Source of the DNA: Selaginella tamariscina
Lineage: Eukaryota > Streptophyta > Lycopodiopsida > Selaginellales > Selaginellaceae
Assembly: GCA_003024785.1 (NCBI GenBank)
Contig: PUQB01000407.1
Span: forward strand, 165,673 to 229,672
Direction of reading: 5' to 3'
Length of the DNA: 64,000 bases
Each line of letters begins with the position of its first letter. The first letter of the stretch is position 1. The notes under the pieces are model-generated. The model was not told where the DNA came from. It saw nothing but the letters and a program-made list of their open reading frames with translations, and did no database searches. The position numbers were made by a program, and so were the translations under genes. Below are positions 39,790-51,590 of this stretch, piece after piece.

Positions 39790-41943
39790 AGTTACAACAT
39801 GCATGTATGCTTTGAATTTTTTTTACACCGCTGCATAAATAAGATTGCCCTCTCGTATACTTTAATTCAAATACATAATACCCCCTGTTTAAAACACATA
39901 CGTGTATGTTGAACATGAAAAAAACCCTTTTTTCTGCACGTTTTTCTACACAACTTTAAGAGTGAAGTCCCCATGAGTTTAACATAAGAAACAGAGGAGT
40001 TATAAATTATTCAATCAGGGTACCTTTTACTAAAGAATATTATTAAAATATTTTAAATTTATTTTATAATTAGTGTTTTTAAACCAAATTTAAAATAAAA
40101 TTTAAAAAGTATATTCTTAAATCATCAATATCTAAGCCCCTTAACTTAAACATTGAATATTATTAAGATATTTCAACATTTTATAATTAATATTTATTAA
40201 TTTAGCTGGTTAAATAAATTCTGAATCATCCAATTAAGGTATATATTATGATGTAACATGTAATATATTTTCCACACAAAATTAAATTGCTCAGTTACTA
40301 TGTGAAACAATATAATATATATATTGTTTCACATTAGAAGTGGGAAATGTTCATTCAATTAATCACAAATTAAACCATATAAGATTATTGGATGAGTGTG
40401 AGTGAGGTTATCAACGGTAGTAAAACTTTAATCTTACTTAAACTACATTTAAGGTTTAAGTTGTTCATGTTAAAAACTAAGTTTAGGGTTTAGTCCTAAG
40501 CTCACCATGAAAAACACTGCACATATACACAATATTAATATACACTTAATAGTTGTACATGTTTATAAATGCATAAAAGTGATTAGTAATTACACGAACT
40601 ATAAACAAATATTAAGTTAAAGATAAATATTAAAAGAATGCATATATACAATACAGACATATAAGTGGATTCAAATTATTTTTTAACCCTTTGTTTCTTA
40701 TGGGAGTGCATGAACATGCAAATCATATGTATTAAAACTGGTTATGGAATATGAACTCAATATGCTATAAATCTATCAGTGTTGAATGCTTAAATTTGGT
40801 CCTGTTGTTCTTGCAATCCAAGTACAAGTCAATATATGTTCATATGTATATTTATGCAATTAAAATACACGCTACAGCACTTTAGTATTGGTGAATATAT
40901 GCTTAAATCTTTTATTTCTATGGTGAATTTCATCAAAATTATTACGGAATTAATGAACTAAATTAAAATGCTTCATGGTAAGTAATATTTAAATTCTTAA
41001 AATTATGTATATATATACTCACAGAAACACGTATCTTTAAGACACAAGATCTATACCACATTTATATATAACCATGTAAGAACTATATCGTTCAAAGACA
41101 GCTTAACTAAAATAATAAGTTGAAAAGAAATGATTTTTGTAATACATTGGGTACGATATTATATTATATTGGTTATACAGATTAGGAAGTAAACTGACCG
41201 AAGTTAAGTCAAGAGCCGTCAGATGGACTTATATTCCGGAATGGACATTAATAAACACATTATATTATAAACCTTGATGTAAGTACACAGATAAATGTTC
41301 ACTGTATAACACTTGACTATGTTAGAATATGAGACTTTTTGTGTTATACACGGATGTAAATCATTCCGTGCGACCTTTTGAAGATCAACGGCTATCCCAA
41401 TTCTGTACATTAGTTTTTGTTAATGAAAATGTCCTGAATACTACAATGTGTCGTCACACAAGTGCCTTTATAAGAAGCATTAGATCATACCACCATGCAA
41501 GATCTCCATCGTTGGTTCACAATGCCAGCGGGACACGTGTGCACGAAGCCTACAATACAAAGTAGACGAACAGAACAGACTTCTACAAAGATTGACTTTT
41601 TTAAATATAATGGACTTGTGGAGCCACTCCGCACATGCAACGACTTGGATGTAATACACAAGCACCTTGGCAGCGATCTGCTAATTGACAGTGACAAGAG
41701 AGTTGTTATGTATCACCAGAGAAAATGAGCAAGGTTATTGACGTAATAAATGTTTAAGTATTTATAAAATACATCGCTAGTTAATGATGTGATTAACAAA
41801 TAGATTACTGCTATATACAGATCACAATGTCTGTGAGTCACTTGCATATACAGATGTGCTTCAATGAGTGATATATGGTTAGTTCTTCCTGAGAATTTTA
41901 GAATTTAGATATGTAGATGCTCAATAGATTTGAATTAGAGACT
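39790..41943 (+). promoter_or_regulatory. upstream region of transporter copy B
   Basis: The first 0.5 kb matches the end of the window (63,590-64,000) directly. About 40,080-40,770 matches 6,960-7,560. From about 40,815 on it matches the regions just upstream of copies A and C. It is therefore the least interrupted version of the ancestral upstream sequence. It contains no separate gene that I can see. Confidence 0.6.
40301..40333. repeat. 33-base AT-rich perfect palindrome
   Basis: TGTGAAACAATATAAT is followed by its reverse complement around a TA-rich centre, giving a potential hairpin or cruciform. No function is evident. Confidence 0.6.
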
Positions 41944-44015
41944 ATGAACATGTCTTTACAGAATTTGGAGGATCACGATGATCGCTTATCGAGCTCATTC
42001 ACAGTGAGTACATATTGTGTACACCATATGTTCTATTAGTATACAGACAAAACACCACACACACACTGTACTACTTAAAGCTTTTCATTTAGGGATTTGT
42101 AAAAAGAAGATGGAGTTGTGGCTCACTCTCAATTCTTCTTGGTCAAGTCGATGGTGGTATGCAACTGTGCATATAGTCACAGCAACAATAGGAGCCGGTG
42201 TACTGAATCTCCAAAGTCCAATGTCTGCCCTGAGCTGGTAAATAATGCGTTTAATAAGCAACCACATATATTAAGATACACCATTTGGCGTATACTATGC
42301 ACATCACACATGCAAGTTAAACACACACTGTAATAGGTCCCCACACCCACATCCGCATGAGCACGCACACACATACAGACAACACATTCACACTGACACT
42401 AATGACACACTAATGGTTGACATATAACTAACACACGCGCGCGCGCATTATGACATCAATGCTACGCACATTTTACTTATGTAGATCGTTGGCAGGGAAC
42501 TAGGAATCATTGCCTTGTTATGGTTTATAGTGTTAGCTTGATTTGCTACTCACAAATGGTGGAGCTGCATGAGATAGGAGGCAGAAGATTTGACAGATAT
42601 CGGACCTGGGAAGACATTTATTGGGAGAAAGACTTGGTTTCTGGCTGGTTGTTCCATTTCAGTTTATCATTATATTCATTGTGGACATCGTCTACATTAT
42701 TACAGCTGCATCTTCACTAAAGAAGATATTTGCAAGACACGCGCATCCTACATGGCCTTGGGCTCTTGGTTTTGGATCCTTTCAACTCTTACTTTCGCAG
42801 TTTCCTGACTTTACTTCACTCACGTTTGTGTCACTTATTGGTGCAGTAACTGCCACTGGGTAATCTCTTAAATATGCATACATATGATATACGCTTTTGA
42901 TACATATATATGTATGCAGGTATTCTACAATTGTATGGATTACTATTGTTGCTTTCAATAGGAACGAGCAACCACCTTTTGCTCCTAAACCAGTTGGCAT
43001 GATTACCCTCATGACGACGATCTGGTATTCAGAATATTTGCAGCACTTGGGCAGCTAGTCTTTGCATGCTCCGCAGGGCAAAACATAGCAGTTGAAATCC
43101 AAGCAACAATTCCAAGCACGCAACAAAGGCCTTCAAAAGTTGCAATGTGGCAAGGAACACTTGTTGCTTATGTGATAATTTGCCTTCTGTTATATCCCAG
43201 TTGCAGTCGCAGGTTATTGGCTTTATGGGGATCAAACACCGAAACAGTGTCTCCATCACTTCAGAAACTGCCATTTGCTCATTGCACTTGAAAAGCCGGG
43301 ACTTTGATTGTGGCTGCAAATGTCATGTTAGTCCTTCATCTCTGTGCTACTTATCAGGTAACGCACATTTTAGGGTTCAGAAATAGTCCGTGCTTAACGA
43401 GATAATTTGCAGATCTATTGCAATGCCACTCTTCAACTCACTGGAAGACTACGTAGAGAATGCTTGGAAAATGTCAACCTTTCAAGTTCGACTAATTATC
43501 AGAGTTTCATACGTTGGTAATTAACTAGTCCATTGTGATAACTTTTTAGCTTAGTAAGTGTGTTGTTTGCCTATTCAGCTATACAACAGCTATAGCAATT
43601 TTAACGTCACCTTACTTCATATCTTGGGAAGCCGCTGTTGGGGGACTTGCAAACATACCCACGTCTTACTTGGTAAAGAAAGTGCACAGTTAACAATTTA
43701 TAATTATTAACTAATACATGTATTTACATCCTCTTCTAGATACCATGTATATTGTGGCAGAAATATCGTAAACCTAGGAGATTAAGCCTATTATGGCTTG
43801 GAAATATGGTGAGAGCTTCTTTAACACGTGTGTGTGTGTGATTACCATGTAGACAAGAAATACAGTGTAAGTTAGTATAGACATACATATAATATTTGAT
43901 AAGCTTACAATTTATGCAGTTTTGCATTGTATTTGCGGTCTTGGTGGCAATAACATCTACCATTGGCAGTGCACACAATCTGTCTAAATACCAGTACAAA
44001 TATGTTTTACCTTGA
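41944..44015 (+). pseudogene. LHT-type amino acid transporter, copy B (several frameshifts)
   Basis: Same eight-exon layout as copy A: 41,944-42,003; 42,093-42,238; 42,485-42,859; 42,920-43,357; 43,413-43,516; 43,579-43,672; 43,740-43,808; 43,920-44,015. The family signatures are still visible in pieces (MVELHEIGGRRFDRY, LGFWLVVPFQFIIIFIVDIV). One-base changes against copies A and C break exons 2 (one T lost near 42,116), 3 (T lost near 42,532 and a scrambled stretch near 42,603-42,635), 4 (near 42,993, 43,180 and 43,298), 5 (T gained near 43,418) and 6 (A lost near 43,583). The stop is TGA rather than TAA. The loss near 43,298 is the same as in copy A. It is the most damaged of the three. 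Confidence 0.85.
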
Positions 44016-44945
44016 TGATTGTATTTAACCATTTAAAAACGTATTGAATTAACTTTGAGTATGTCCTATACATTTCAACACTGGCCCTCCAATATGTTGT
44101 TAATCATGATATGTGTGTGTGTGTGTGTGGATAATCATCTCCATTTCTCCTCATAGTTTCTTCGTCCACCAAAGTATAACTGCAGCAGGCTGTGGTGTCA
44201 TATGTAGGGTGTGGCTACAAGGGAAGACACTTTCCAATAACCTGTAGTTTGAACAAACGTATTTGATTATAGTATTTTGAATTTGGTGCCATTATACACA
44301 CAATAAACTGTTAATATAAGATTAGATACAGTCAATTTTCAACTTGTTTAAATCAATTTACTATGTCTTTACAGGAGTGTGACTAATGCCTACGGGTCCA
44401 TATGCGCGGTGCGTGCCAGGATCACGCAACTGTACAGAATCCTCGAGAAATATTCCTCTAGAAATCCTTGGCGTCACCTGGTGATTGGACAATTGTTTTT
44501 TTGAATACCGATCACAATACGTTAATGTAATAACCATTAATTATTTATCAAAGAAAATTAAACGATAACACTCAAAGTGAAATTGTAAACATTTAACCTA
44601 TATTCTTGATATATTTTAAATAATAATTTATATAGGTACATAAGATATATTATTTCTAAAGAAATATTTAAATTTATATATTATGTGAAATTTCATACTG
44701 CAAGTATATACTCGGTATGTAACAATACGAGTGTTTATACAGTTCTCTTTAAAATAAAGAATATATTATATAATTATATACAAAATATAATTCCGTATAT
44801 ATATGTGTATGTATACACGATTATATAAACAGTCCACGTGTGCAAACAGTAAACGAAGCTATAATAGTACATGTATATATATGTACGTATGTACGCGCGC
44901 ACGCACGCACAGGCAGAAGAGACGTACCATCAAGAGTTTAGCTGT
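44016..44945. other. 3' flank of copy B and spacer
   Basis: The first 330 bases match the 3' flanks of copies A and C. The rest is single-copy here and leads into the 3' side of the minus-strand YebC-like gene. No gene is seen. Confidence 0.5.
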
Positions 44946-45748
44946 TCAAGGACGCTGTGTAGAATAAACAGCATCCACATCTTCTAACTCAAGTAGTTTA
45001 TCAAATAATGTCTTGTTTAGCTCCATGGCTTCATCATCTGCCTGAAAATAAATAAATAAATAAACCGTTTCAATATTACACACACGTGCACACAAGCACC
45101 CAAAGTACGTATATATAGCCTTGAATGTTGTATCAACGGTATATGCAACTCGTTATTGCAATATCATTTTGTACGATTTCGCACACACATAATTGTTGTA
45201 TGTGTATGTGTGTGTGCAATACGTACGTCAACAAAAGAATTGGGAATGAGCTCAAGTCCTGAGTTATCCACGTCTATAGGGAAGCCGCCTTCTCGAAGAG
45301 CAGAATTCACACGCCCGAAATTCTCAACCGCTGTCAAAACTTTAAAATACCTGCAAATCAAAAATCACTTAAGATATAAAAATTACCGTATGTCATTGAC
45401 ATATACAAAGAGTATGTATGTATTTATGTATATCAGGCCTTACTTGTCCTCAGCTGCAGTTTCTTCCTCTAAAGATTCAGGCTCTACCACGTCATTAGCA
45501 CCTTTAATGGATCACCACTTACAGAGTTAAGAACTATACATAAGATATATGTATGCACGTAAGTCCTATGCACATATATATGATACAATATATACACACA
45601 CGTGTGCGTACGTGCAGTTAAAGAATTTTATAGTATTTCTATAATAGCGTAGAAAATCTGAGAGAAACAAATACTAACCTGCCTCTGCAGCAGCAAGCAA
45701 AACATCCTCTACATTTACACCAGCATGTTTAACTGCAACTACTCCAGC
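44946..45748 (-). pseudogene. YebC/TACO1-family protein, 3' part only
   Basis: YebC/TACO1 proteins act in translation in bacteria and organelles; plant forms are probably organellar. Four exons on the minus strand with clean GT-AG borders in phase: 45,748-45,679 (VVAVKHAGVNVEDVLLAAAE), 45,501-45,444 (GANDVVEPESLEEETAAEDK), 45,350-45,227 (YFKVLTAVENFGRVNSALRE, DNSGLELIPNSFVD) and 45,041-44,946 (ADDEAMELNKTLFDKLLELE, DVDAVYSTQRP, stop). These match the C-terminal two thirds of the family's last domain. The frame is fully open across all four exons, unlike every other gene here. The gene is cut at 45,748 where the block shared with copy A begins, so the N-terminal half is missing. Confidence 0.85.
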
Positions 45749-45749
45749 C

Positions 45750-47529
45750 GAAGAATTTAATTAAGTCTTTAAAAAAAGAGTTAAAGTGCATATGGATGAA
45801 CAAGCGAAAGAAGAACTACCTAAAGAAGTTGAACATGAAAAAGTTCAAGTTGTTAAAGCGGTTTCGACTGCAACTCAAAGAACTCTATTGAGATCATCTC
45901 TTGCATCAAAGGATATGACAAGCAAGTGTGGAAGTCAAATTTATTATTGTTATAGATAAGCAATTATTTAATGGAAAAGTCTATGGAAGAGAATGCGGTA
46001 TATACTTATTTTCACTAAAATATAATAATGTGACAAGTTAAGTTTTGGTTATGCAATTTACTTTTATGAAAATAGGAAACACCTGCACCTTGTTAAAGAG
46101 GTGAACGCACTCAAGTCACAAAAAGGGGACAATGTTTTGGTCACTTGAGTTTATACGTTGGATAGTATAATTTTTAATTTTCACTTAAATTTAAGAAGAG
46201 GCCTATGGGAGTCTTGAAGGGAACTTTCGTAGGGTCTTTTCACGCAGAGGATACCAAGACGTTACGATGTGTGACATACCCCGTCTGAAACACTAGAGGC
46301 ATACTGGTCTGCACATATGTATCCCAACTCAATACTCAAATTGAAAAAGCACAAAAGCAAGCTCTAATCGTGTTGTAAACATACCAAACACATATATTCG
46401 TATCAAGTCCATATATTATATGTGTATGTATGCAATTAAAACGTACGTATACAGCACATTAGTATCCTAGTGGATATACATGCTTAAACCACGTTTCTAA
46501 TTTTATTTCTATCATAATGGTGTAAGTGTCATAAAAATTATTATGGTAAATAATATTTAAATTCTACAAAATGATAAATTAAAATTATATATATATGTAC
46601 AGACACACATACATATAAGACACAAGATCTACACCACATTTATGTAACACATATAAGAACTACACCATGAGCTTTACTTCGTTCACAAACGGAAAAAAAT
46701 AAGTTGAAAATAAATGATATTTCATCAAAGGGGTTTTAAAGATTACATTCGGTATGATATACTGTTATACAGATTAAATAAAAATATTATATTAAAAAGC
46801 TTTATGTAGGATAATACACGTGACTATGTTAGAATATCAGACTTCGTGTTATACACGGATGTATATATTTACGCCCCAGCTTCTGAAGATCAACGGCGAA
46901 CATTATATCCCAATTCTTTAAAAGCTTGTTTTACGTGAAAATGTGTTTGACTTACCGTCACATACAATTTGTCGTTGCACAAGTGCCTTTCTAAGAAGAA
47001 GCATTAGATCATACCATGCAATATCTGCACCGTTGGTTCACAATGCCAGCGCGGACACAAAGATTGATCTTTTCTAATGTAATAGACTTGTGGAGCCACT
47101 TGTACAAGTACTTCGCACATGCAAAATTTGAATGTTCCAATGCAGCGATTTGGATGTTATAAGAAACTTCTCTTGACAATGACAAGAGACTTGTTATGTA
47201 TCACCAGAAAACTGAGAGCCTTCTACGTACTTGTGCAAGGCTATTGAAGTAATAAGTGTTTGAGTCATTTATACACGCGCTTCTATACTTCTATTAAATG
47301 TCTTCTCCAGATCAAAAGATATTATTTATGAATATATCACTAGTTAATGAACAAATAGATTATTGCGTATACAAATCACGATGTCTGTGAGTCAAACCGT
47401 GATTACTTGCATATACAGATGCTTCAATGAGTGATATATATGTATATATATTAGATATGGTGTGTTTAGTTCTTCCTGAGAATTTTAGAAATTTAGATAT
47501 ATAGATGCTTTGAAATAGAAACTGTGGAC
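45750..47529 (+). promoter_or_regulatory. upstream block of transporter copy C, shared with copy A
   Basis: This matches 16,447-18,246 nearly throughout. It joins abruptly to the YebC-like exon at 45,749. It holds a small open stretch at 45,791-45,958 (MDEQAKEELPKEVEHEKVQ and on) of unknown meaning and presumably the promoter of copy C. Confidence 0.6.
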
Positions 47530-49607
47530 ATGACTAACTGGAATTCCTTTCAGACGTCACAGAATTTGGAGGAGCATGATCAACGCTTATCGAGCTCATT
47601 CATAGTGAGTACATATCGTGTACATATATATTCTATTAGTATACACTAAACACACAACTTAAAACTTTTCTTTTAGAGATTTGTACGAAGAAGATGGAGT
47701 TTGTGGCTCAGTCTCAATTCTTCTTGGTCAAGTCGATGGTGGTATGCAACTGTGCATATAGTCACATTAACAATAGGAGCCGGTGTACTGAATCTCCAAA
47801 GTCCAATGTCTTTCCTGAGCTGGTAAATAATGCGTTTAATAAGCAACCACATATATTAAGATGTTAAAATATTCCACACTGTGGATTGCATGCACATCAG
47901 ACATGCAGGTTAAAAGTTAAAACACACACTGTAGTAGGTCACCACACCTGCATCCGTATGAGCAAGCACACACATACAGACAACACATTCACATTAACAC
48001 TAATGACACACTAATGATAACATAACACACACACACACTAGGACATTAATGCGCACACACATGTAGATCTTTGGCAGGGAACTAGGAATCATTGCCTGCT
48101 ATGGTTTATAGTGTTTAGCTTGATTTGCTACTCACAAATGGTGGAGATGCATGAGATAGGAGGCAGAAGATTTGACAGATATCGCGACCTGGGGAGACAT
48201 CTATTGGGAGAAAAACGTGGTTTCTGGCTGGTTGTTCCATTTCAGTTTATCATTATATTCATTGTAGACATCGTCTACATTATTACAGCTGCATCTTCAC
48301 TAAAGAATATATTTGCAAGACACGCGTATCCTACATGGCCTTGGGCTCTTGGTTTTGGATCCTTTCAACTCTTACTTTTGCAGCTTCCTGACTTTTCTTC
48401 ACTCACGTTTGTGTCAGTTATTGGTGCAGTAACTGCCGTTGGGTAATCTCTTAAATATGCATACATATGATATATGCTTTTGATACATATATATGTATGC
48501 AGGTATTCTACAATTGTATGGATTGTTATTGTTGCTTTCAATAGGAACGAGCAACCACCTTTTGCTCCTGAACCAGTTCAGCATGGTTACCCTCGCGATG
48601 ATGATGATCTGGTATTCAGAATATTTGCAGCACTTGGGCAGCTAGTCTTTGCATGCTCTGCAGGGCAAAACATAGCAGTTGAAATCAAGCAACAATACCA
48701 AGCACACAACAAAGGCCTTCAAAAGTTGCAATGTGGCAAGGAACACTTGTTGCTTATGTGATAATTGCCTTCTGTTATATCCCAGTTGCAGTCGCAGGTT
48801 ATTGGCTTTATGGGGATCAAACACCTAAACAGTGTCTCCATCACTTCAGAAACTGCCATTTGCTCATTGCATTTGAAAAGCCGAGGACTTTGATTGTGGC
48901 TGCAAATGTAATGTTAGTCCTTCATCTCTGTGCTACTTATCAGGTAACGCACATTTTAGGGTTCAGGAATAGTCCGTGCTTAACGAGATAATTGCAGATT
49001 TATGCAATGCCACTCTTCAACTCACTGGAAGATTATGTAGAGAATGCTTGGAAAATGTCAACCACCTTTCAAGTTCGACTAATTACCAGAGTTCCATACG
49101 TTGGTAAGTTAACTATTTCTCATAAGTTTTAGCTTATTAAGTGTTTGTTTGCGTATTCAAGCTATAACAACAGCTATAGCAATGGTAACGTCACCTTACT
49201 TTATATCTTGGGAAGCTGCTGTGGGGGGTCTTGCAAACATACCCACGTCTTACTTGGTAAAGAAAGTGCACAATTAACAATCCGTAATTATTAACTAATA
49301 CATGTATTTACATCCTCTTCTAGATGCCATGTATATTGTGGCAGAAGTATCGTAAACCTCGGAGATTAAGCCTCTTATGGCTTGGAAATATGGTGAGTGT
49401 GTGTGCATGTGTGCATTGTGTGTGATCACCATTTAGACAAGAAATACAATGTATGCTAATAACATGTACATACATATAATATTTAAGATTACAACTCACA
49501 CCTTTATGCAGTTTTGCATTGTATTTGCGGTGTTGGTGGCAATAACATCTACCATTGGCAGTGCACACAATCTGTCTAAATACCACTACAAATATGCTTT
49601 ACCTTAA
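47530..49607 (+). CDS. LHT-type amino acid transporter, copy C (two frameshifts)
   Basis: Exons: 47,530-47,604; 47,677-47,823; 48,067-48,442; 48,503-48,943; 48,998-49,103; 49,162-49,256; 49,324-49,392; 49,512-49,607. It begins MTNWNSFQTSQNLEEHDQRL. Copy C keeps ancestral-looking stretches lost elsewhere: RFDRYRDLGRHLLGEKRGFW (as in well-studied LHT proteins), IGAVTAVG, and an intact KPRTLIVAANVMLVLHLCAT. Two single-base losses break it: near 48,096 (gcctgctatgg, against gccttgttatgg in A) and near 48,686 (gaaatcaagc, against gaaatccaagc). Without these two it would be a full transporter of about 466 residues. Final residues KYHYKYALP, stop TAA. The best candidate for a working member if the two losses are sequencing errors. 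Confidence 0.87.
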
Positions 49608-50109
49608 GAAAGATTGATTAACTCATTTAATTTGTATTTAACCATTTAAAAACGTATTGATTTAGCCTGAATACGTCGTAATACATTTGAAGACCAACGT
49701 TGACTGACAAAATATCTAGCTGGCCCTCCAATAGGTTGCTAACCATTTAAAAGAATAATAATTTAATCTGAATAGAGAAATGATATATATATATATCTGG
49801 ATAGTTTCTTCTACCACCAAAGTTTAACCAGGCTGTGGTGTCATATGTAGGGCGTGACTATAAGGCAAGTTTTGTGTCCTGCTATGTGATTCTTTCGTGA
49901 GGGAATCAGCACACGCGGTCATTAAGAATTTCAAATTGAAATTGTTGTCGCCAACACGAATGACTGAGAATCTGCCACAAAAGCAAAAATCTGATGTCTC
50001 ATGTTTGGATTGGATTGGTTAATCTACTGTTTATTTAAATAAATATGCTAAAATTTATTCAATGTTTAATCCAATTTTATTTAAGATTGACTAGATTGAA
50101 AGAACTCAT
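49608..50109. repeat. shared 3' flank of transporter copy C
   Basis: This matches 20,299-20,757 after copy A. It ends near 50,095 with 'aagattga', followed by 'gaactcattaacaa', a short word that also sits at the X/Y junction near 61,872-61,887. Confidence 0.7.
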
Positions 50110-50702
50110 TAACAATTCTTCTTCGCTATTACCTTCTGAGTGAGACGAAGAAGGTCTAAGCCGCTTGTGAGATGGTTCATGATCTTCCGTATCTTTTGTT
50201 GATGTTTCATGGGTAATGGAGTGTGTGAATGTTCTGTACTCCTCAAGATAACTTTCGGTCTAATATCTGATTAAAGTTCGTCCTCAGACTCCGACATTGA
50301 ACCAGATTCGTCTTCAGAGCTATCGCAGTTATTGGGAGGGAACTTTCTCAAATACTCCTGTATGGGTTTGTTGGGGTAGGCAGTTGAGAACCTCTCTATC
50401 CACTTGGTCAGGTCCTCGACCATGGTCTTATCCTTTTCAACGGCAAATACACATGTATCCCGAAGGTAACACTCCTTCAAGACGGACCCCCTAGTGCAGT
50501 AGTCAAAAATCCACGCATCACTGTGAGGACCCCTGATCAAGTTGACGATGCTCCGTGCCACTTGACTTGTGATGTTTGGATAACGTACATTGCCGAATAC
50601 GTCACTCTCAGCTATCGGTGTATCGGATGGAGGTTCAGGGCCATTGGAGTGCAAACAGATGCCACATTTGATTATCGAACAATCTAACACTCTTGACCAC
50701 AC
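50110..50702 (-). pseudogene. methyltransferase-like 3' fragment, second copy
   Basis: About 90% or more alike by eye to 27,530-28,060. It is open over the last 140 codons: CGICLHSNGPEPPSDTPIAE, RSIVNLIRGPHSDAWIFDYC, CVFAVEKDKTMVEDLTKWIE, EYLRKFPPNNCDSSEDESG and MSESEDEL, stop near 50,271. It confirms the true C-terminus of the leftward gene in the composite element. The match ends at about 50,665, where inverted block Y begins, so the rest of the element is missing here. Function as an enzyme is not possible from this fragment. Confidence 0.6.
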
Positions 50703-50830
50703 ACTTTAAACTATTCTAATATATCAAACATCAATTGTTGGCTGTTTACCAAATAATAAAAGGCCTTTACCCACCATGTAAAACATTACACTCTTAAAAC
50801 ACATCTAAACAAGCATAACTCTTAAATCTG
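50690..50830. repeat. end of block Y, inverted
   Basis: Reverse complement of about 23,095-23,220 (shared word 'aaggcctttacccaccatgt'). It is separated from the rest of inverted block Y by the minisatellite region and the chromovirus. Confidence 0.7.
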
Positions 50831-51590
50831 AGGGATAGCCCACATCTTAGAAATAATGTCATATGAAGATGTGATGCTAAGCTAAATGGCATGCGGTATA
50901 GCGCTTAAGGCACACCCTTTGGGGTTGTCTCATGGATTTAACGTCGAGGGGTTGAATACTCTAGTTAGATCTTGTAATTGGATGTGCACACTTGACTAGG
51001 GGGTTGTTTTCCTTAAGATTCAAGAGTTGAACGACTTAAGCTCATTAGCAAGAGTTCATTCGTAAAGCACTTATAAGGTCGAGTACTTAGAGTTATCCAA
51101 ACCTAACCTTAGGGAGTTTACTTAGCAGAACACTCATGTCCGCTTATAGCACACACTCGTGTCCTCACTAAGTATGAACCCTAAGTCTAAGGTATGACTT
51201 GGCCACTCAAACCCTTAGGGGTTAGTTGTGATCAAGGTACCCCTTCTTGCCCTAAAGGGGTTGTACTCTAGGATAAGGATGATTCCTTAAGAACTAAGTC
51301 ATGATGCCTTAGCTTTATTATAAGGGCATGGGGTTAGGGCATGAGCCTATCTAGGTCTCTTAGAACATGATTCTAAAGTTTACTCGGATTATTTTTTAAG
51401 GTTCGGAGGATTATTCATTTTAGGTGACTTAAGGTAGGACCCTAAGTCTCATGCTTGTTTGGGCATTTAAGTCAGACTTATAAGGTTGTCTTGAAATACT
51501 TACATTGTTCATATAGGGTGTTAATGTTGAATGACCACTTGGTAGCCATGTGTTGCCACAAGTTGGCTCTTTAGGTTAAAACTTTAACAA
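50831..51590. other. unassigned spacer
   Basis: Less AT-rich DNA with many 'ccttag', 'ccctaag' and 'cttaag' words but no clear period and no gene. It may be the non-coding part of a transposon. Confidence 0.35.

Larger units (their letters stand above)
25894..39790. mobile_element. candidate 13.9 kb composite DNA transposon with central palindrome arrays
   Basis: Both ends show a related motif. GTAATTAAAGTGGGTAT lies at about 25,893-25,909. The reverse complement of the right end, about 39,777-39,794, reads GTAACTAAAATGGGTAT. Inside, from left to right, are an FCP1-like phosphatase remnant (minus), a leftward gene with a DNA-methyltransferase-like end, a palindrome array, 3 kb of microsatellite and AT-rich tandem repeats, a second palindrome array, and a rightward DUF7869 transposase-like gene. 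The left end recurs, inverted, next to the same host sequence at 63,590. That supports a real element boundary. Terminal motif and gene content are seen; that they form one mobile unit is inference. No clear target-site duplication was found. Confidence 0.55.
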
